DNA of 64,000 bases from Psychrobacter sanguinis (GTDB taxonomy: Bacteria > Pseudomonadota > Gammaproteobacteria > Pseudomonadales > Moraxellaceae): contig NZ_CP085990.1 in the NCBI RefSeq assembly GCF_020736705.1, forward strand, positions 1,054,001 to 1,118,000, read 5' to 3'. Shown here in pieces: positions 37,102 through 45,417 of the stretch. A program made the translations under genes and the position numbers. The notes under the pieces were generated by a model that had not been told where the DNA came from, did no database searches, and saw only the letters and a list, made by a program, of their open reading frames with translations. Position 1 is the stretch's first letter. Each line of letters starts with the position of its first letter.

Positions 37102-38171
37102 TATTCTTTCTCCTTCTTAAATCGATCCAGTAAACCAATAATGCCATTGGGTAAAAATATGGTAACGACCACAAATAAACCACCTAATATAAGTAACCAA
37201 AACTCAGGATATGCCACAGTAAAGTAGGTCTTAATGGCATTCACCGCACCGGCACCCACTATGGCACCAATTAATGTGCCGCGACCGCCAGCTGCTACCC
37301 ATACCGCCATTTCAATCGAGTTGACTGGGTTCATTTCACCTGGATTAATAATACCGACTTGAGGTACATACAGCGCCCCTGCTATCCCAGCGATAACTGC
37401 AGACAGTACCCAAGCAGAAAGCTTGTACCAGAGAGTACGATAGCCCAAATATTGCAGACGGTTTTCACTGTCACGAATAGCACCCAACACTCGGCCATAA
37501 GGTTGGCTCATTAAGTAACGCAGTCCCAAATAAGAAAAAAGGAGGGCCAAAGCAGTTACAAAGCATAGCATGGCTCTTGTTGAGGCCGCCGTGATGTCAT
37601 AGCCCAGTAGGGTAGTAAAGCCGGTAAAACCATTGTTACCCCCAAAGCCTGTTTCATTGCGGAAAAACAGTAGCGCTGCTGCATAGGTCATGGCTTGGGT
37701 GATGATGGAGAAATAAACCCCTTTGATTTTAGAGCGGAAAGCAAAATAACCAAAGATAAAGGCCACCAGTCCTGGAACCAAAACCACTAACGCCATTGAC
37801 CACCAAAAATTTTGAGTGCCCGCCCAATACCATGGCATTTCAGTCCAACTTAAAAAACGCATAAAGTCAGGTAGGGCATCACCGGCCGTTTCACGGGTTA
37901 AATACATGCCAAAGGCATAACCGCCAAGTGCAAAGTAAAGACCGTGCCCTAAACTTAAAATACCGGCATAACCCCATACTAAGTCTAGTGCTAAAGCCAC
38001 CATGGCCAGCGCCATAATTTTGCCAATCAAAGTAATCCAATAAGCAGAAATATGAAATGTTGAGTCTACCGGCATCAAATGTAGCCAAGGCAATATCAAC
38101 AGTACTAAAAAGCACAATCCAATAAGCAGGGCATTACGGGGTCTATCTGATAATAATTGAGTAAAACGCAT
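37101..38171 (-). CDS. urtC: Urea ABC transporter permease UrtC
   Basis: 356 residues from ATG 38171, giving MRFTQLLSDRPRNALL; an upstream in-frame codon would run back into urtB. LivM-like permease with about 9-10 TM helices and the cytoplasmic EAA-like loop GRVLGAIRDSENRLQYLGY that contacts the ATPases. Starts 10 nt after the urtB stop with GGAAA upstream. Forms the channel with UrtB. Confidence 0.94.
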   Translation of the reverse strand: MRFTQLLSDRPRNALLIGLCFLVLLILPWLHLMPVDSTFHISAYWITLIGKIMALAMVALALDLVWGYAGILSLGHGLYFALGGYAFGMYLTRETAGDALPDFMRFLSWTEMPWYWAGTQNFWWSMALVVLVPGLVAFIFGYFAFRSKIKGVYFSIITQAMTYAAALLFFRNETGFGGNNGFTGFTTLLGYDITAASTRAMLCFVTALALLFSYLGLRYLMSQPYGRVLGAIRDSENRLQYLGYRTLWYKLSAWVLSAVIAGIAGALYVPQVGIINPGEMNPVNSIEMAVWVAAGGRGTLIGAIVGAGAVNAIKTYFTVAYPEFWLLILGGLFVVVTIFLPNGIIGLLDRFKKEKE

Positions 38172-38181
38172 GGGGGTTTCC

Positions 38182-40107
38182 TTAATCCACAAAACGGCCT
38201 TTGAGGGCAAATAAACCTTGTGGACGCTTCTGAATAAACAGGATGACAAGAACCAGAAGTACTATTTTGGCCATAACTGCACCAATGCCTATCTCGAGTA
38301 CAGTGCCACTGATACCAAGGCCTAATGAAGCCAGTACAGCGCCCCAAACTTGTCCAACACCACCGACGACAACGACTAAGAAGGCATCAATAATATAGGT
38401 TTGTCCCAGGTCAGGACCAACGTTGCCGACCTGTGCCAACGCACAGCCTGCCAGTCCAGCGAGACCTGAACCCAAACCAAAGGCCAACATATCAATACGT
38501 GCTGAGCGAATACCTACGGCTCTTGCCATTTGACGGTTTTGGGTTACCGCACGGACGAATAAACCAAAGCGTGTTTTATTTAATAAATAAATCAGTAATG
38601 CCAATACGATAACGGTAAAGCCAATAATGGCGATACGGTTATAAGGGAGAACGAGACTAGCAGAGACTTGATAGGCGCCACTTAACCAATCTACGTTGCT
38701 GACTTCCACGTTCTGAGCCCCAAAAATCATGCGCACCAATTGCATCAAAATCAGACTCACCCCAAAGGTAGCCAATAAGGTTTCAAGCTCACGGCCATAA
38801 AGCGGGCGAATCACCACCCGTTCGATAATCATGCCAATGATGGCGCTGACTAAGAAGGCGACCGGAATAGCGGCAACTAAATACCAGCCTGCCATGCCAG
38901 GTAAATAAGCCTGAAATAAGTTTTGCACCACATAAGTTGAGTAAGCACCAATCATAATTAGTTCGCCATGTGCCATGTTTATGACACCCAGTAAGCCAAA
39001 AGTAATCGCAAGACCAAGAGCAGCTAGCAATAGAATACTGGCGGTACTCATACCGATAAATAAGTGCCCGGTCCAAGTGCTTACTTTGATGCGATTGGCG
39101 ACACTACTTTGCGCATTGGTTAAGGCGCTTTTAAGCGCAGGATTCAAATTTTCTGTAGTCAAAGCCGATTCTATATCAACCAATACTTGTGGACTATCAC
39201 TGTCTGCCAGTTGATTGAGCGCTTCAATCTTAGTTGCCGTATTACCGTTTTTAAAATCGATACGGGCTTGCAACGCACTTAAGGCCGAAAGCACTTTTTT
39301 ATTACTCTCATTAGTAGCCGCAGCGCTGATAAGCGTAGGATCTACTTGGTCAATATTGTCTGATAAAATATCGACCGCTTTTAAACGCTGTGTAGGGTCT
39401 TCTGAAGCCAGCTTTACCTTAGCCTGACCAAAGATAAGGGCCGAGCGTAGGGTGCTGGTTAGTGTGACTTGTGATAAATCACTGGGCCAATCTGCGGTCT
39501 CTTTTTTATCTGGATAGGTAAACAACTGGTCTTCAGCATTGAGTAAATAGGTCTGACCGTTATTACCTTGGTACAACCGATCATTGCTGATTAATTCGAC
39601 CAAAGTATCTAGACTTTCGACGGATCCTGGCCAATGATTCAACATGGTCTGTCGTTTGCTAAAGTCGCCTGCGACAAATTGCTGGATAGGGTCTAAGGCG
39701 TTAGAATCTGTTGATACCTCAGCAAGGGTAGCGGCGTTATTCAAAGCGGCTGGCGAAGTAAGCGATTGCTCATTTTGATTGGCCAAAGTATGGCCCGGAG
39801 TGCTAGCAACATCAGAGGTAATTGCCACAGTATTGGTTGGCTGAGAAGAAGTAGGGGTTTGTACGGCTGATGCTGTTTCAGCCTGCGCCGGTAGCATCAG
39901 TAAAATAACGGCAGTAAATAATGCGGCCACCCATAAACAAAGGTTCATAAAGTGTGGCAATAACCCTTGTTTATAAATGGCAGCTTTATTGGTTTTGTGT
40001 TCTACGTTAGCTTGGTGCTCTAGTTTATATGATGTGTTTGAATCAGTAATCACGGCATTTGTAGATAAGCTTTGCCCGTGTATTGAATATGAGTTTAGCA
40101 TAGGCAT
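38182..40107 (-). CDS. urtB: Urea ABC transporter permease UrtB, with long N-terminal region
   Basis: 641 residues. The C-terminal about 300 residues are the LivH-like permease (from about ATSILLLAALGLAITFGLLG) with FGLFVRAVTQNRQMARAVG as the ATPase-contacting loop. A periplasmic helical region of about 270 residues precedes it, as in many UrtB proteins. Unusually, about 53 polar residues come before the signal-like segment (about 54-77, LPAQA). The start at 40107 has AAGGAG 9 nt upstream; ATG 39948 (residue 54) would give a normal signal peptide but has no ribosome site. 189 bp after urtA, with a hairpin between. Confidence 0.92.
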   Translation of the reverse strand: MPMLNSYSIHGQSLSTNAVITDSNTSYKLEHQANVEHKTNKAAIYKQGLLPHFMNLCLWVAALFTAVILLMLPAQAETASAVQTPTSSQPTNTVAITSDVASTPGHTLANQNEQSLTSPAALNNAATLAEVSTDSNALDPIQQFVAGDFSKRQTMLNHWPGSVESLDTLVELISNDRLYQGNNGQTYLLNAEDQLFTYPDKKETADWPSDLSQVTLTSTLRSALIFGQAKVKLASEDPTQRLKAVDILSDNIDQVDPTLISAAATNESNKKVLSALSALQARIDFKNGNTATKIEALNQLADSDSPQVLVDIESALTTENLNPALKSALTNAQSSVANRIKVSTWTGHLFIGMSTASILLLAALGLAITFGLLGVINMAHGELIMIGAYSTYVVQNLFQAYLPGMAGWYLVAAIPVAFLVSAIIGMIIERVVIRPLYGRELETLLATFGVSLILMQLVRMIFGAQNVEVSNVDWLSGAYQVSASLVLPYNRIAIIGFTVIVLALLIYLLNKTRFGLFVRAVTQNRQMARAVGIRSARIDMLAFGLGSGLAGLAGCALAQVGNVGPDLGQTYIIDAFLVVVVGGVGQVWGAVLASLGLGISGTVLEIGIGAVMAKIVLLVLVILFIQKRPQGLFALKGRFVD

Positions 40108-40161
40108 CTTTTACGGCTCCTTAGTGATTTTTCAATCAACTTATAGGGGAGGGTCATTGAG

Positions 40162-40199
40162 ATAAAAGAGAATGGCAATAAGGTCCGATTCTCTTTTAT
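40162..40199 (-). promoter_or_regulatory. Intercistronic hairpin between urtA and urtB
   Basis: ATAAAAGAGAAT (40162-40173) and ATTCTCTTTTAT (40188-40199) form a perfect 12-bp stem with a 14-nt loop. Without a T-run beyond the stem it looks more like an mRNA-stability or partial-termination element than a full terminator. Inferred role: higher yield of UrtA than of the membrane subunits. Confidence 0.5.
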
Positions 40200-40296
40200 G
40201 GTTCATGAAGTAAATTTAGGATAGGTAGAGCGTTGTCTGCTTATCCTGACTGCCAGCTAAAGGACTAATCTTTGGTAAGCCCTTAGCCATTAATCT

Positions 40297-41661
40297 CTAC
40301 TTAGGAATATACTGACTCCAAGGTTCAGCACGGATAACTTCTGGGGTTTTATTGATAACATCAAATTGACCATCGGCACGAATCTGACCGATCATAACTG
40401 GCTTCCATAAATGATGATTTTCTTCATCCATTTTTAAGGTATAGCCTGATGGCGCATCAAAGGTCTGACCGCCCATACTAATACGCACTTTATCTACGTC
40501 AGTAGTACCCGCTTTTTCAACCGCTTGTTTCCACATATTGATACCCACGTAGGTGGCTTCCATAGGATCATTGGTCACCACTTTATCGGCATTAGGCAGC
40601 TTATGATCCACGGCGTACTTTTTATACTTTTTAGTAAACGCATTATTTACTGGGTTCTTAATAGACATGAAGTAGTTCCATGCTGCTAAATGACCTTGTA
40701 ATAAACTGGTATCAATACCGCGTAATTCTTCCTCACCCACTGAGAAGGCCATGACAGGAATGTCTGAGGCTTTGATGCCTTGATTGGCAAGCTCGCGATA
40801 AAATGGCACGTTTGAGTCACCATTAATGGTCGAAATTACTGCTGTCTTTTTGCCAGTTGAAAACTTCTTTACGTTCGATACGATGGTCTGATAGTTACTA
40901 AAGCCAAATGGGGTGTACTCTTCCATGATGTCAGCATCAGCCACACCTTTCGATTTTAAGAAAGCTTTTAGAATCTGATTGGTGGTACGAGGATAAACAT
41001 AATCGGTACCTAGCAGTACAAAGCGTTCAGCTTTACCGCCTTCTGGACTCATTAAATATTCCACCGCTGGTATAGCTTGTTGATTGGGGGCTGCGCCAGT
41101 ATAAAAAATATTCTTTGATTGCTCTTGACCTTCATACTGTACCGGGTAGAACATCAGGCCATTTAACTCTTCAACTACCGGAAGTACTGATTTACGTGAT
41201 ACTGAAGTCCAGCCGCCGAAGATAACATCTACTTTGTCTTGAGTTAATAGCTGGCGAGCTTTTTCTGCGAATAATGGCCAGTCTGAGGCTGGATCAACTA
41301 CCACAGGCTCAAGTTGCTTGCCTAATACACCGCCATTAGCATTAATTTCTTCAATGGTCATAAGTGCTGTATCTTTTAACGATGTTTCTGAAATAGCCAT
41401 GGTGCCTGATAAAGAATGTAGAATTCCTACTTTAATAGTATCGCCATCTACCGAAGGGGTAGCTTTGGTTTCAGTAGTTGTTTTTGAGGTGGTTTCAGCT
41501 GGTGCAGTCTCGTTATTGGTTTCAGCTGGTTTTTGACAGCCGACAAGGCTTAAGCTACCTAAGATAGCAACGGCCAATACCGATAAATGAGACTTCATAA
41601 CAGGGTTGTTCGATAGTGATAAGTTGACCGTAGTAGAAGGAACTGAACCAAAAATTGACAT
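40297..41661 (-). CDS. urtA: Urea ABC transporter substrate-binding protein UrtA, predicted lipoprotein
   Basis: 454 residues of the Peripla_BP_5 type. Seen: IKVGILHSLSGTMAISE, VVVDPASDWPLFAEKA, IFGGWTSVSRKSVLPV, MFYPVQYEGQE and HHLWKPVMIGQI, all typical of UrtA. The N-terminus has a hydrophobic stretch ending in the lipobox LVGC (Cys about 42), followed by a Thr/Glu linker, so it is probably anchored to the membrane. Start 41661 has GGAG 6 nt upstream; ATG 41598 is possible. First gene of the operon; a sigma-54-like promoter lies 62 bp upstream. No urease genes are in the window. Confidence 0.95.
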   Translation of the reverse strand: MSIFGSVPSTTVNLSLSNNPVMKSHLSVLAVAILGSLSLVGCQKPAETNNETAPAETTSKTTTETKATPSVDGDTIKVGILHSLSGTMAISETSLKDTALMTIEEINANGGVLGKQLEPVVVDPASDWPLFAEKARQLLTQDKVDVIFGGWTSVSRKSVLPVVEELNGLMFYPVQYEGQEQSKNIFYTGAAPNQQAIPAVEYLMSPEGGKAERFVLLGTDYVYPRTTNQILKAFLKSKGVADADIMEEYTPFGFSNYQTIVSNVKKFSTGKKTAVISTINGDSNVPFYRELANQGIKASDIPVMAFSVGEEELRGIDTSLLQGHLAAWNYFMSIKNPVNNAFTKKYKKYAVDHKLPNADKVVTNDPMEATYVGINMWKQAVEKAGTTDVDKVRISMGGQTFDAPSGYTLKMDEENHHLWKPVMIGQIRADGQFDVINKTPEVIRAEPWSQYIPK

Positions 41662-42062
41662 AAAACTCTCCAGATAATAAAAACAGCATTAACGTAATTA
41701 AAAGTTTCTAACTGTTAACTTTGTTTCAATATCCATGCCAACTAGAAATAAATAAATTGCACCAAAACATTTATTTATAGCGATAAATCTGCGCGCTTTT
41801 GAGTCATTATGGTTAATTTGTAATTAATGCACCTTAAATAGCTGTTTATTAATAGGTAAAAAGAAACACTAGAAATTAACTTTGGGACAGTCAATTGAGC
41901 TTAGATACTCTGTTTTTATGAAACATTAGATTCATAAGTTGCTACTTTCATAAATGAGAATAGGCTGTAAAATCAAAGTAGTGATTGTTAGTTATCAGTC
42001 TCCAGTTACTTTAGAAGCGGGCATTGAGCGCTAAGTAGCAATAATAAAATTAAGGAAGCCTT
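41662..42062. other. Intergenic region between divergent urtA and NRDE gene
   Basis: 401 bp, AT-rich. Holds the sigma-54-like motif for urtA (listed separately). Near 41931-41962 TTCATAA recurs at 16-nt spacing, too weak to list as a repeat. No coding sequence. Confidence 0.5.
41723..41740 (-). promoter_or_regulatory. Candidate sigma-54 (-24/-12) promoter of the urt operon
   Basis: On the minus strand TGGCATG-GATA-TTGAA matches the consensus TGGCACG-N4-TTGCA with correct spacing. The -24 box is nearly perfect, but the important C of the -12 TTGC is A. Position (about 50-nt leader) and the known nitrogen control of urt operons support it. Confidence 0.35.
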
Positions 42063-42908
42063 ATGTGTATCGCCGCCATTGCTTGGCAATTATTTGATGA
42101 GATGCCGTTAGTACTGCTGTCCAATAGAGATGAGTTTTTGCAACGACCGACAACACCGGCTCATCAATGGATAGATATGCCCATCTATGCCGGTCGTGAT
42201 GACCAAAGTGGCGGAACTTGGCTAGGCATTCATCAGCAGACATTATCGTCCGATAACGTGCAGTCCGAAAATGTATCTAGTCAAAATGGACGTTGGGCGG
42301 CGGTATTAAACTTTCGGGATGGGGTACAGGCTGCCCCAAATCAGCATTCTCGGGGGGAACTGGTTACCGGCTTTTTGACCAGTGATTTATCGCCTTTGGC
42401 CTATGCTCGACAAGTGAATTTGCAAGCTTATGCGGGCTTCAACTTGATTGTCGGCGATGACAAACAGGCAGTGATAGTCAATAATCGAGGTTATCCGCCG
42501 ACCGCTTTACACAGCGGATTACATATTATTTCCAATGGCCAACCAGACAATGCCTGGTTTAAGTCTGAACGTTTGCGAGGTTGGGTACGCCAAGAGGTAT
42601 TGCCCTTAATCAGTGAAAGTCTAGCTTTTCACAATGGAGATAAGGATTATTGGCTACCTGCTGCTTGGGAGGTGCTGACAGATACGCAACAAGCCCCTGA
42701 TGAGCAGCTACCTGATACCGGTGTGCCTCCTGCTTTGGAGCAAGCCTTATCTTCGATTTGTATTGATACTCCAGAGTTGCCGAATTATGGCACTAGGACT
42801 CAAAGTATTTTGACCCTGAGCAAGCTTGCCAATAGCAATAACAAAACCGCTGAACCCTTATCGAAATTAATCTTAAAAAGCCGTGAGTACCTGATCAAAC
42901 ATTCGTAA
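42063..42908 (+). CDS. NRDE family protein (TANGO2-like)
   Basis: 281 residues. Begins MCIAAIAWQ with Cys2 exposed after Met removal, and carries the family motif SNRDEF at about residues 20-25, followed by GGTWLGIH and WAAVLNFR. Family members include TANGO2, linked to heme or lipid handling in eukaryotes; bacterial function is unclear. Cys2 suggests an N-terminal nucleophile fold, which is inference. AAGGAAG precedes the ATG. Divergent from urtA; not part of an operon. Confidence 0.88.
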   Translation: MCIAAIAWQLFDEMPLVLLSNRDEFLQRPTTPAHQWIDMPIYAGRDDQSGGTWLGIHQQTLSSDNVQSENVSSQNGRWAAVLNFRDGVQAAPNQHSRGELVTGFLTSDLSPLAYARQVNLQAYAGFNLIVGDDKQAVIVNNRGYPPTALHSGLHIISNGQPDNAWFKSERLRGWVRQEVLPLISESLAFHNGDKDYWLPAAWEVLTDTQQAPDEQLPDTGVPPALEQALSSICIDTPELPNYGTRTQSILTLSKLANSNNKTAEPLSKLILKSREYLIKHS

Positions 42909-42915
42909 GAACTGT

Positions 42916-42995
42916 AAGACTTTTATAAACAGCTTTCTTATAAAGAACTCTCTTATAAGAAGTGTTGTCTCATACAATGCCTTCTTATAAAACAC
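42916..42995. repeat. Degenerate tandem array, five units of exactly 16 nt
   Basis: AAGACTTTTATAAACA, GCTTTCTTATAAAGAA, CTCTCTTATAAGAAGT, GTTGTCTCATACAATG and CCTTCTTATAAAACAC are adjacent. The core TCTTATAA is kept in register in most units. It starts 8 nt after the NRDE stop codon. Confidence 0.85.
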
Positions 42996-43180
42996 CTTCA
43001 TATTTCTTGGTAAAATACAGTTACTAAATTCCCTAATAAAAATAAGGTTATTTCGTCATTTGGACATATTTTAATCGTTATACTGGTTGTGGTGAGTAAT
43101 AGTTTAGGGGTAATTAAACAGTTATCACCAATGCTTATTACCAATAAGGATCAAAAGAACAAACACACAAGGAGTACGAC

Positions 43181-44275
43181 ATGAGTATGATGAAATCATT
43201 AATATTTGTTGAACCAGGCAAAATTGAGCTGACCGAAAAGAAGATACCAGACGTAGGTCCCAACGATGCGCTGATTAAAATCACCACGACCACCATATGC
43301 GGGACTGATATTCATATCTTCAAAGGAGAATATCCAGTTGCCCAAGGGTTGACGATAGGCCATGAGCCAGTGGGGATTATTGAAAAGTTAGGCAGTGCTG
43401 TCATGGGTTATGAAGAAGGACAGCGGGTTATCGCTGGTGCTATTTGTCCCAGCTTTAGCTCTTATGCTTGCCAAGATGGACTCCCTTCTCAAGACGGAGG
43501 CTATATTCAACCTGATGGGACTTGCGCCTGTCACGGCTACAAAGCCACAGGCGGTTGGCGCTTCGGCAATATTATAGACGGGACGCAGGCAGAGTATGTA
43601 TTGGTTCCTGATGCACAGGCCAACCTGGCGCCTGTGCCAGACGGTTTGAGTGATGAACAGGTATTGATGTGTCCTGATATTATGTCGACCGGCTTTAAAG
43701 GGGCGGAAAATGCCAATATTCAAATTGGCGATATTGTTGCAATCTTTGCCCAAGGGCCGATTGGGCTGTGTGCCACTGCTGGTGCTAAACTGAAAGGCGC
43801 TTCTACTATTATCGCCATCGATGGCAATAATGAGCGCTTAGCAATGGCTAAGAAGATGGGGGCAGATATCACATTAAACTTCAAAGAAGTGGATGTGGTG
43901 GATGAAGTTATGAAACTCACAGGAGGTCGCGGTGTAGACAGCAGTATTGAAGCGCTCGGCTTACAGTCGACCTTCGAACAAGGCCTAAAAATACTCAAAC
44001 CTGGCGGCACTTTTTCAAGTTTAGGCGTTTACTCCGAGGATTTAACCATTCCTATGGCTCATTTTGCCGCTGGTTTAGGCGATCACACCATACGTACCGC
44101 ATTATGCCCAGGCGGTAAAGAGCGTATGCGCCGTCTATTGAATGTGATTGAATCCGGACGTATCGACCTATCTGAGATGGTAACCCATACCTATGCTTTG
44201 GATGATATCGTTGAGGCTTATGATTTATTTATGCATCAACGCGACGGGGTGCTAAAAGTGGCTATTAAACCTTAA
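43181..44275 (+). CDS. Zinc-dependent alcohol dehydrogenase
   Basis: 364 residues of the medium-chain (MDR) family, closest in feel to secondary-alcohol dehydrogenases. Seen: catalytic zinc Cys in ICGTDIHIFKGEYP (about 40-53), GHEPVG, and Asp-containing CPDIMSTGFKG; Rossmann turn AQGPIGLCATAGAK. The usual four-Cys structural zinc loop is rearranged here as AICPSFSSYACQDG plus CACHG, so zinc binding at that site is uncertain. AAGGAG precedes the ATG. Single gene with a strong terminator. Acts on an unknown alcohol or aldehyde. Confidence 0.9.
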   Translation: MSMMKSLIFVEPGKIELTEKKIPDVGPNDALIKITTTTICGTDIHIFKGEYPVAQGLTIGHEPVGIIEKLGSAVMGYEEGQRVIAGAICPSFSSYACQDGLPSQDGGYIQPDGTCACHGYKATGGWRFGNIIDGTQAEYVLVPDAQANLAPVPDGLSDEQVLMCPDIMSTGFKGAENANIQIGDIVAIFAQGPIGLCATAGAKLKGASTIIAIDGNNERLAMAKKMGADITLNFKEVDVVDEVMKLTGGRGVDSSIEALGLQSTFEQGLKILKPGGTFSSLGVYSEDLTIPMAHFAAGLGDHTIRTALCPGGKERMRRLLNVIESGRIDLSEMVTHTYALDDIVEAYDLFMHQRDGVLKVAIKP

Positions 44276-44327
44276 CTGCTCACTATTACTAACGCATTCA
44301 TAGTTTATAAGAGAGTACTATAATAAA

Positions 44328-44363
44328 AAAAGAGGCCTGTATCACTGGATACAGGCCTCTTTT
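44328..44363. terminator. Strong bidirectional terminator, 16-bp perfect stem
   Basis: AAAAGAGGCCTGTATC (44328-44343) pairs fully with GATACAGGCCTCTTTT (44348-44363) around ACTG. It is shared by the convergent alcohol dehydrogenase and rppH genes. Confidence 0.95.
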
Positions 44364-44426
44364 GATTAAATACTACAATAAATATTATTTTAACTATTAT
44401 CACTTTAACGATAAAAAGTTTGGTGA

Positions 44427-44948
44427 TTAAACGGGAAGCAAATGATTAGTTTGTTCCGGTAAAATCAACTCTTTTTTAAGCGGTAACTCGCGTGCCAGCT
44501 CGCGCAATGCACGGCGATATACGCCCCGTTTAAAATGAACCACTTGACCTAGCGGATACCAGTAGCTGACCCATTCCCAATGGTCAAACTCTGGTTTGGC
44601 TGTATCAAAGCGGATATGTTCAGTATTCGGCTCATCTAGCTGGAGCAAAAACCACTTTTGTTTTTGTCCGATACACAAAGGATACTGCCCATGACGTATG
44701 TAACGTTTAGGTAGGCGATATCTCAGCCAGTTGTCAGTAGCGGCTAGAAGCTGAACGTGTCGAGGATATAAGCCTACTTCCTCCCACAGCTCTCGGTACA
44801 TAGCATCGAGAGGCGTTTCCCCCTCATCGATACCCCCTTGCGGGAACTGCCAAGAATCATGACCAACTCGTTTTGCCCATAGTACTTGTCCTTGTGTATT
44901 AGCCAAGATGATACCGACATTGGCTCTGAAGCCGTCTGCATCAATCAT
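44427..44948 (-). CDS. rppH: RNA pyrophosphohydrolase
   Basis: 173 residues; a Nudix enzyme that removes pyrophosphate from mRNA 5' ends and starts decay. Seen: [19 protein letters not shown], then the Nudix box from GGIDEGETP to RELWEEVG (about 38-60), and C-terminal [21 protein letters not shown] typical of RppH. Length matches E. coli (176). Single gene with a bidirectional terminator. Confidence 0.95.
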   Translation of the reverse strand: MIDADGFRANVGIILANTQGQVLWAKRVGHDSWQFPQGGIDEGETPLDAMYRELWEEVGLYPRHVQLLAATDNWLRYRLPKRYIRHGQYPLCIGQKQKWFLLQLDEPNTEHIRFDTAKPEFDHWEWVSYWYPLGQVVHFKRGVYRRALRELARELPLKKELILPEQTNHLLPV

Positions 44949-45417
44949 GACGATAACCTTAAAATTTAAAAATGTTGAAATATAATCAGTTTATTATTTC
45001 GAAATTAACTTTGGATATCTATTATCATTTTAATTTCCAATAGTTAACAGAAATTAGACAAACTGAAAATCATTAACACTATTAAACCAGTATTTGATGT
45101 TAAATGGTAACTATATTTTGATATAAAATGTTTCACAGCCTCGCTAGAAGGTTGCAAATTATCCCTCGTTGATTTACTCAGTCAAAAGCAAAAATAAAAT
45201 TAAAAAATATAAATAAATCAATGCAGTATAAATAACTTATGTCAATTTAAGATAAAAGAGTAGAGAGGGTCTATCATCTACTATAAGATGATAAAGACAT
45301 GAATAACGAACGTTAATAATATTGCCTAAATGTGGCGGCAAGTGTACACTTGTTCACCATATGGTTTTGATTCCATTTATTTGCATTTAACACTTAATTA
45401 CTGACAAGGAAGTCCAG
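44949..45417. other. Intergenic region between divergent rppH and esterase genes
   Basis: 469 bp, very AT-rich. No coding sequence, clear promoter or repeat found. Confidence 0.5.

Noticed and set aside
45000..45140. Fur-box-like sequence upstream of the esterase gene
   Set aside because: Only a partial match to the GATAAT hexamer pattern, and the region is very AT-rich.
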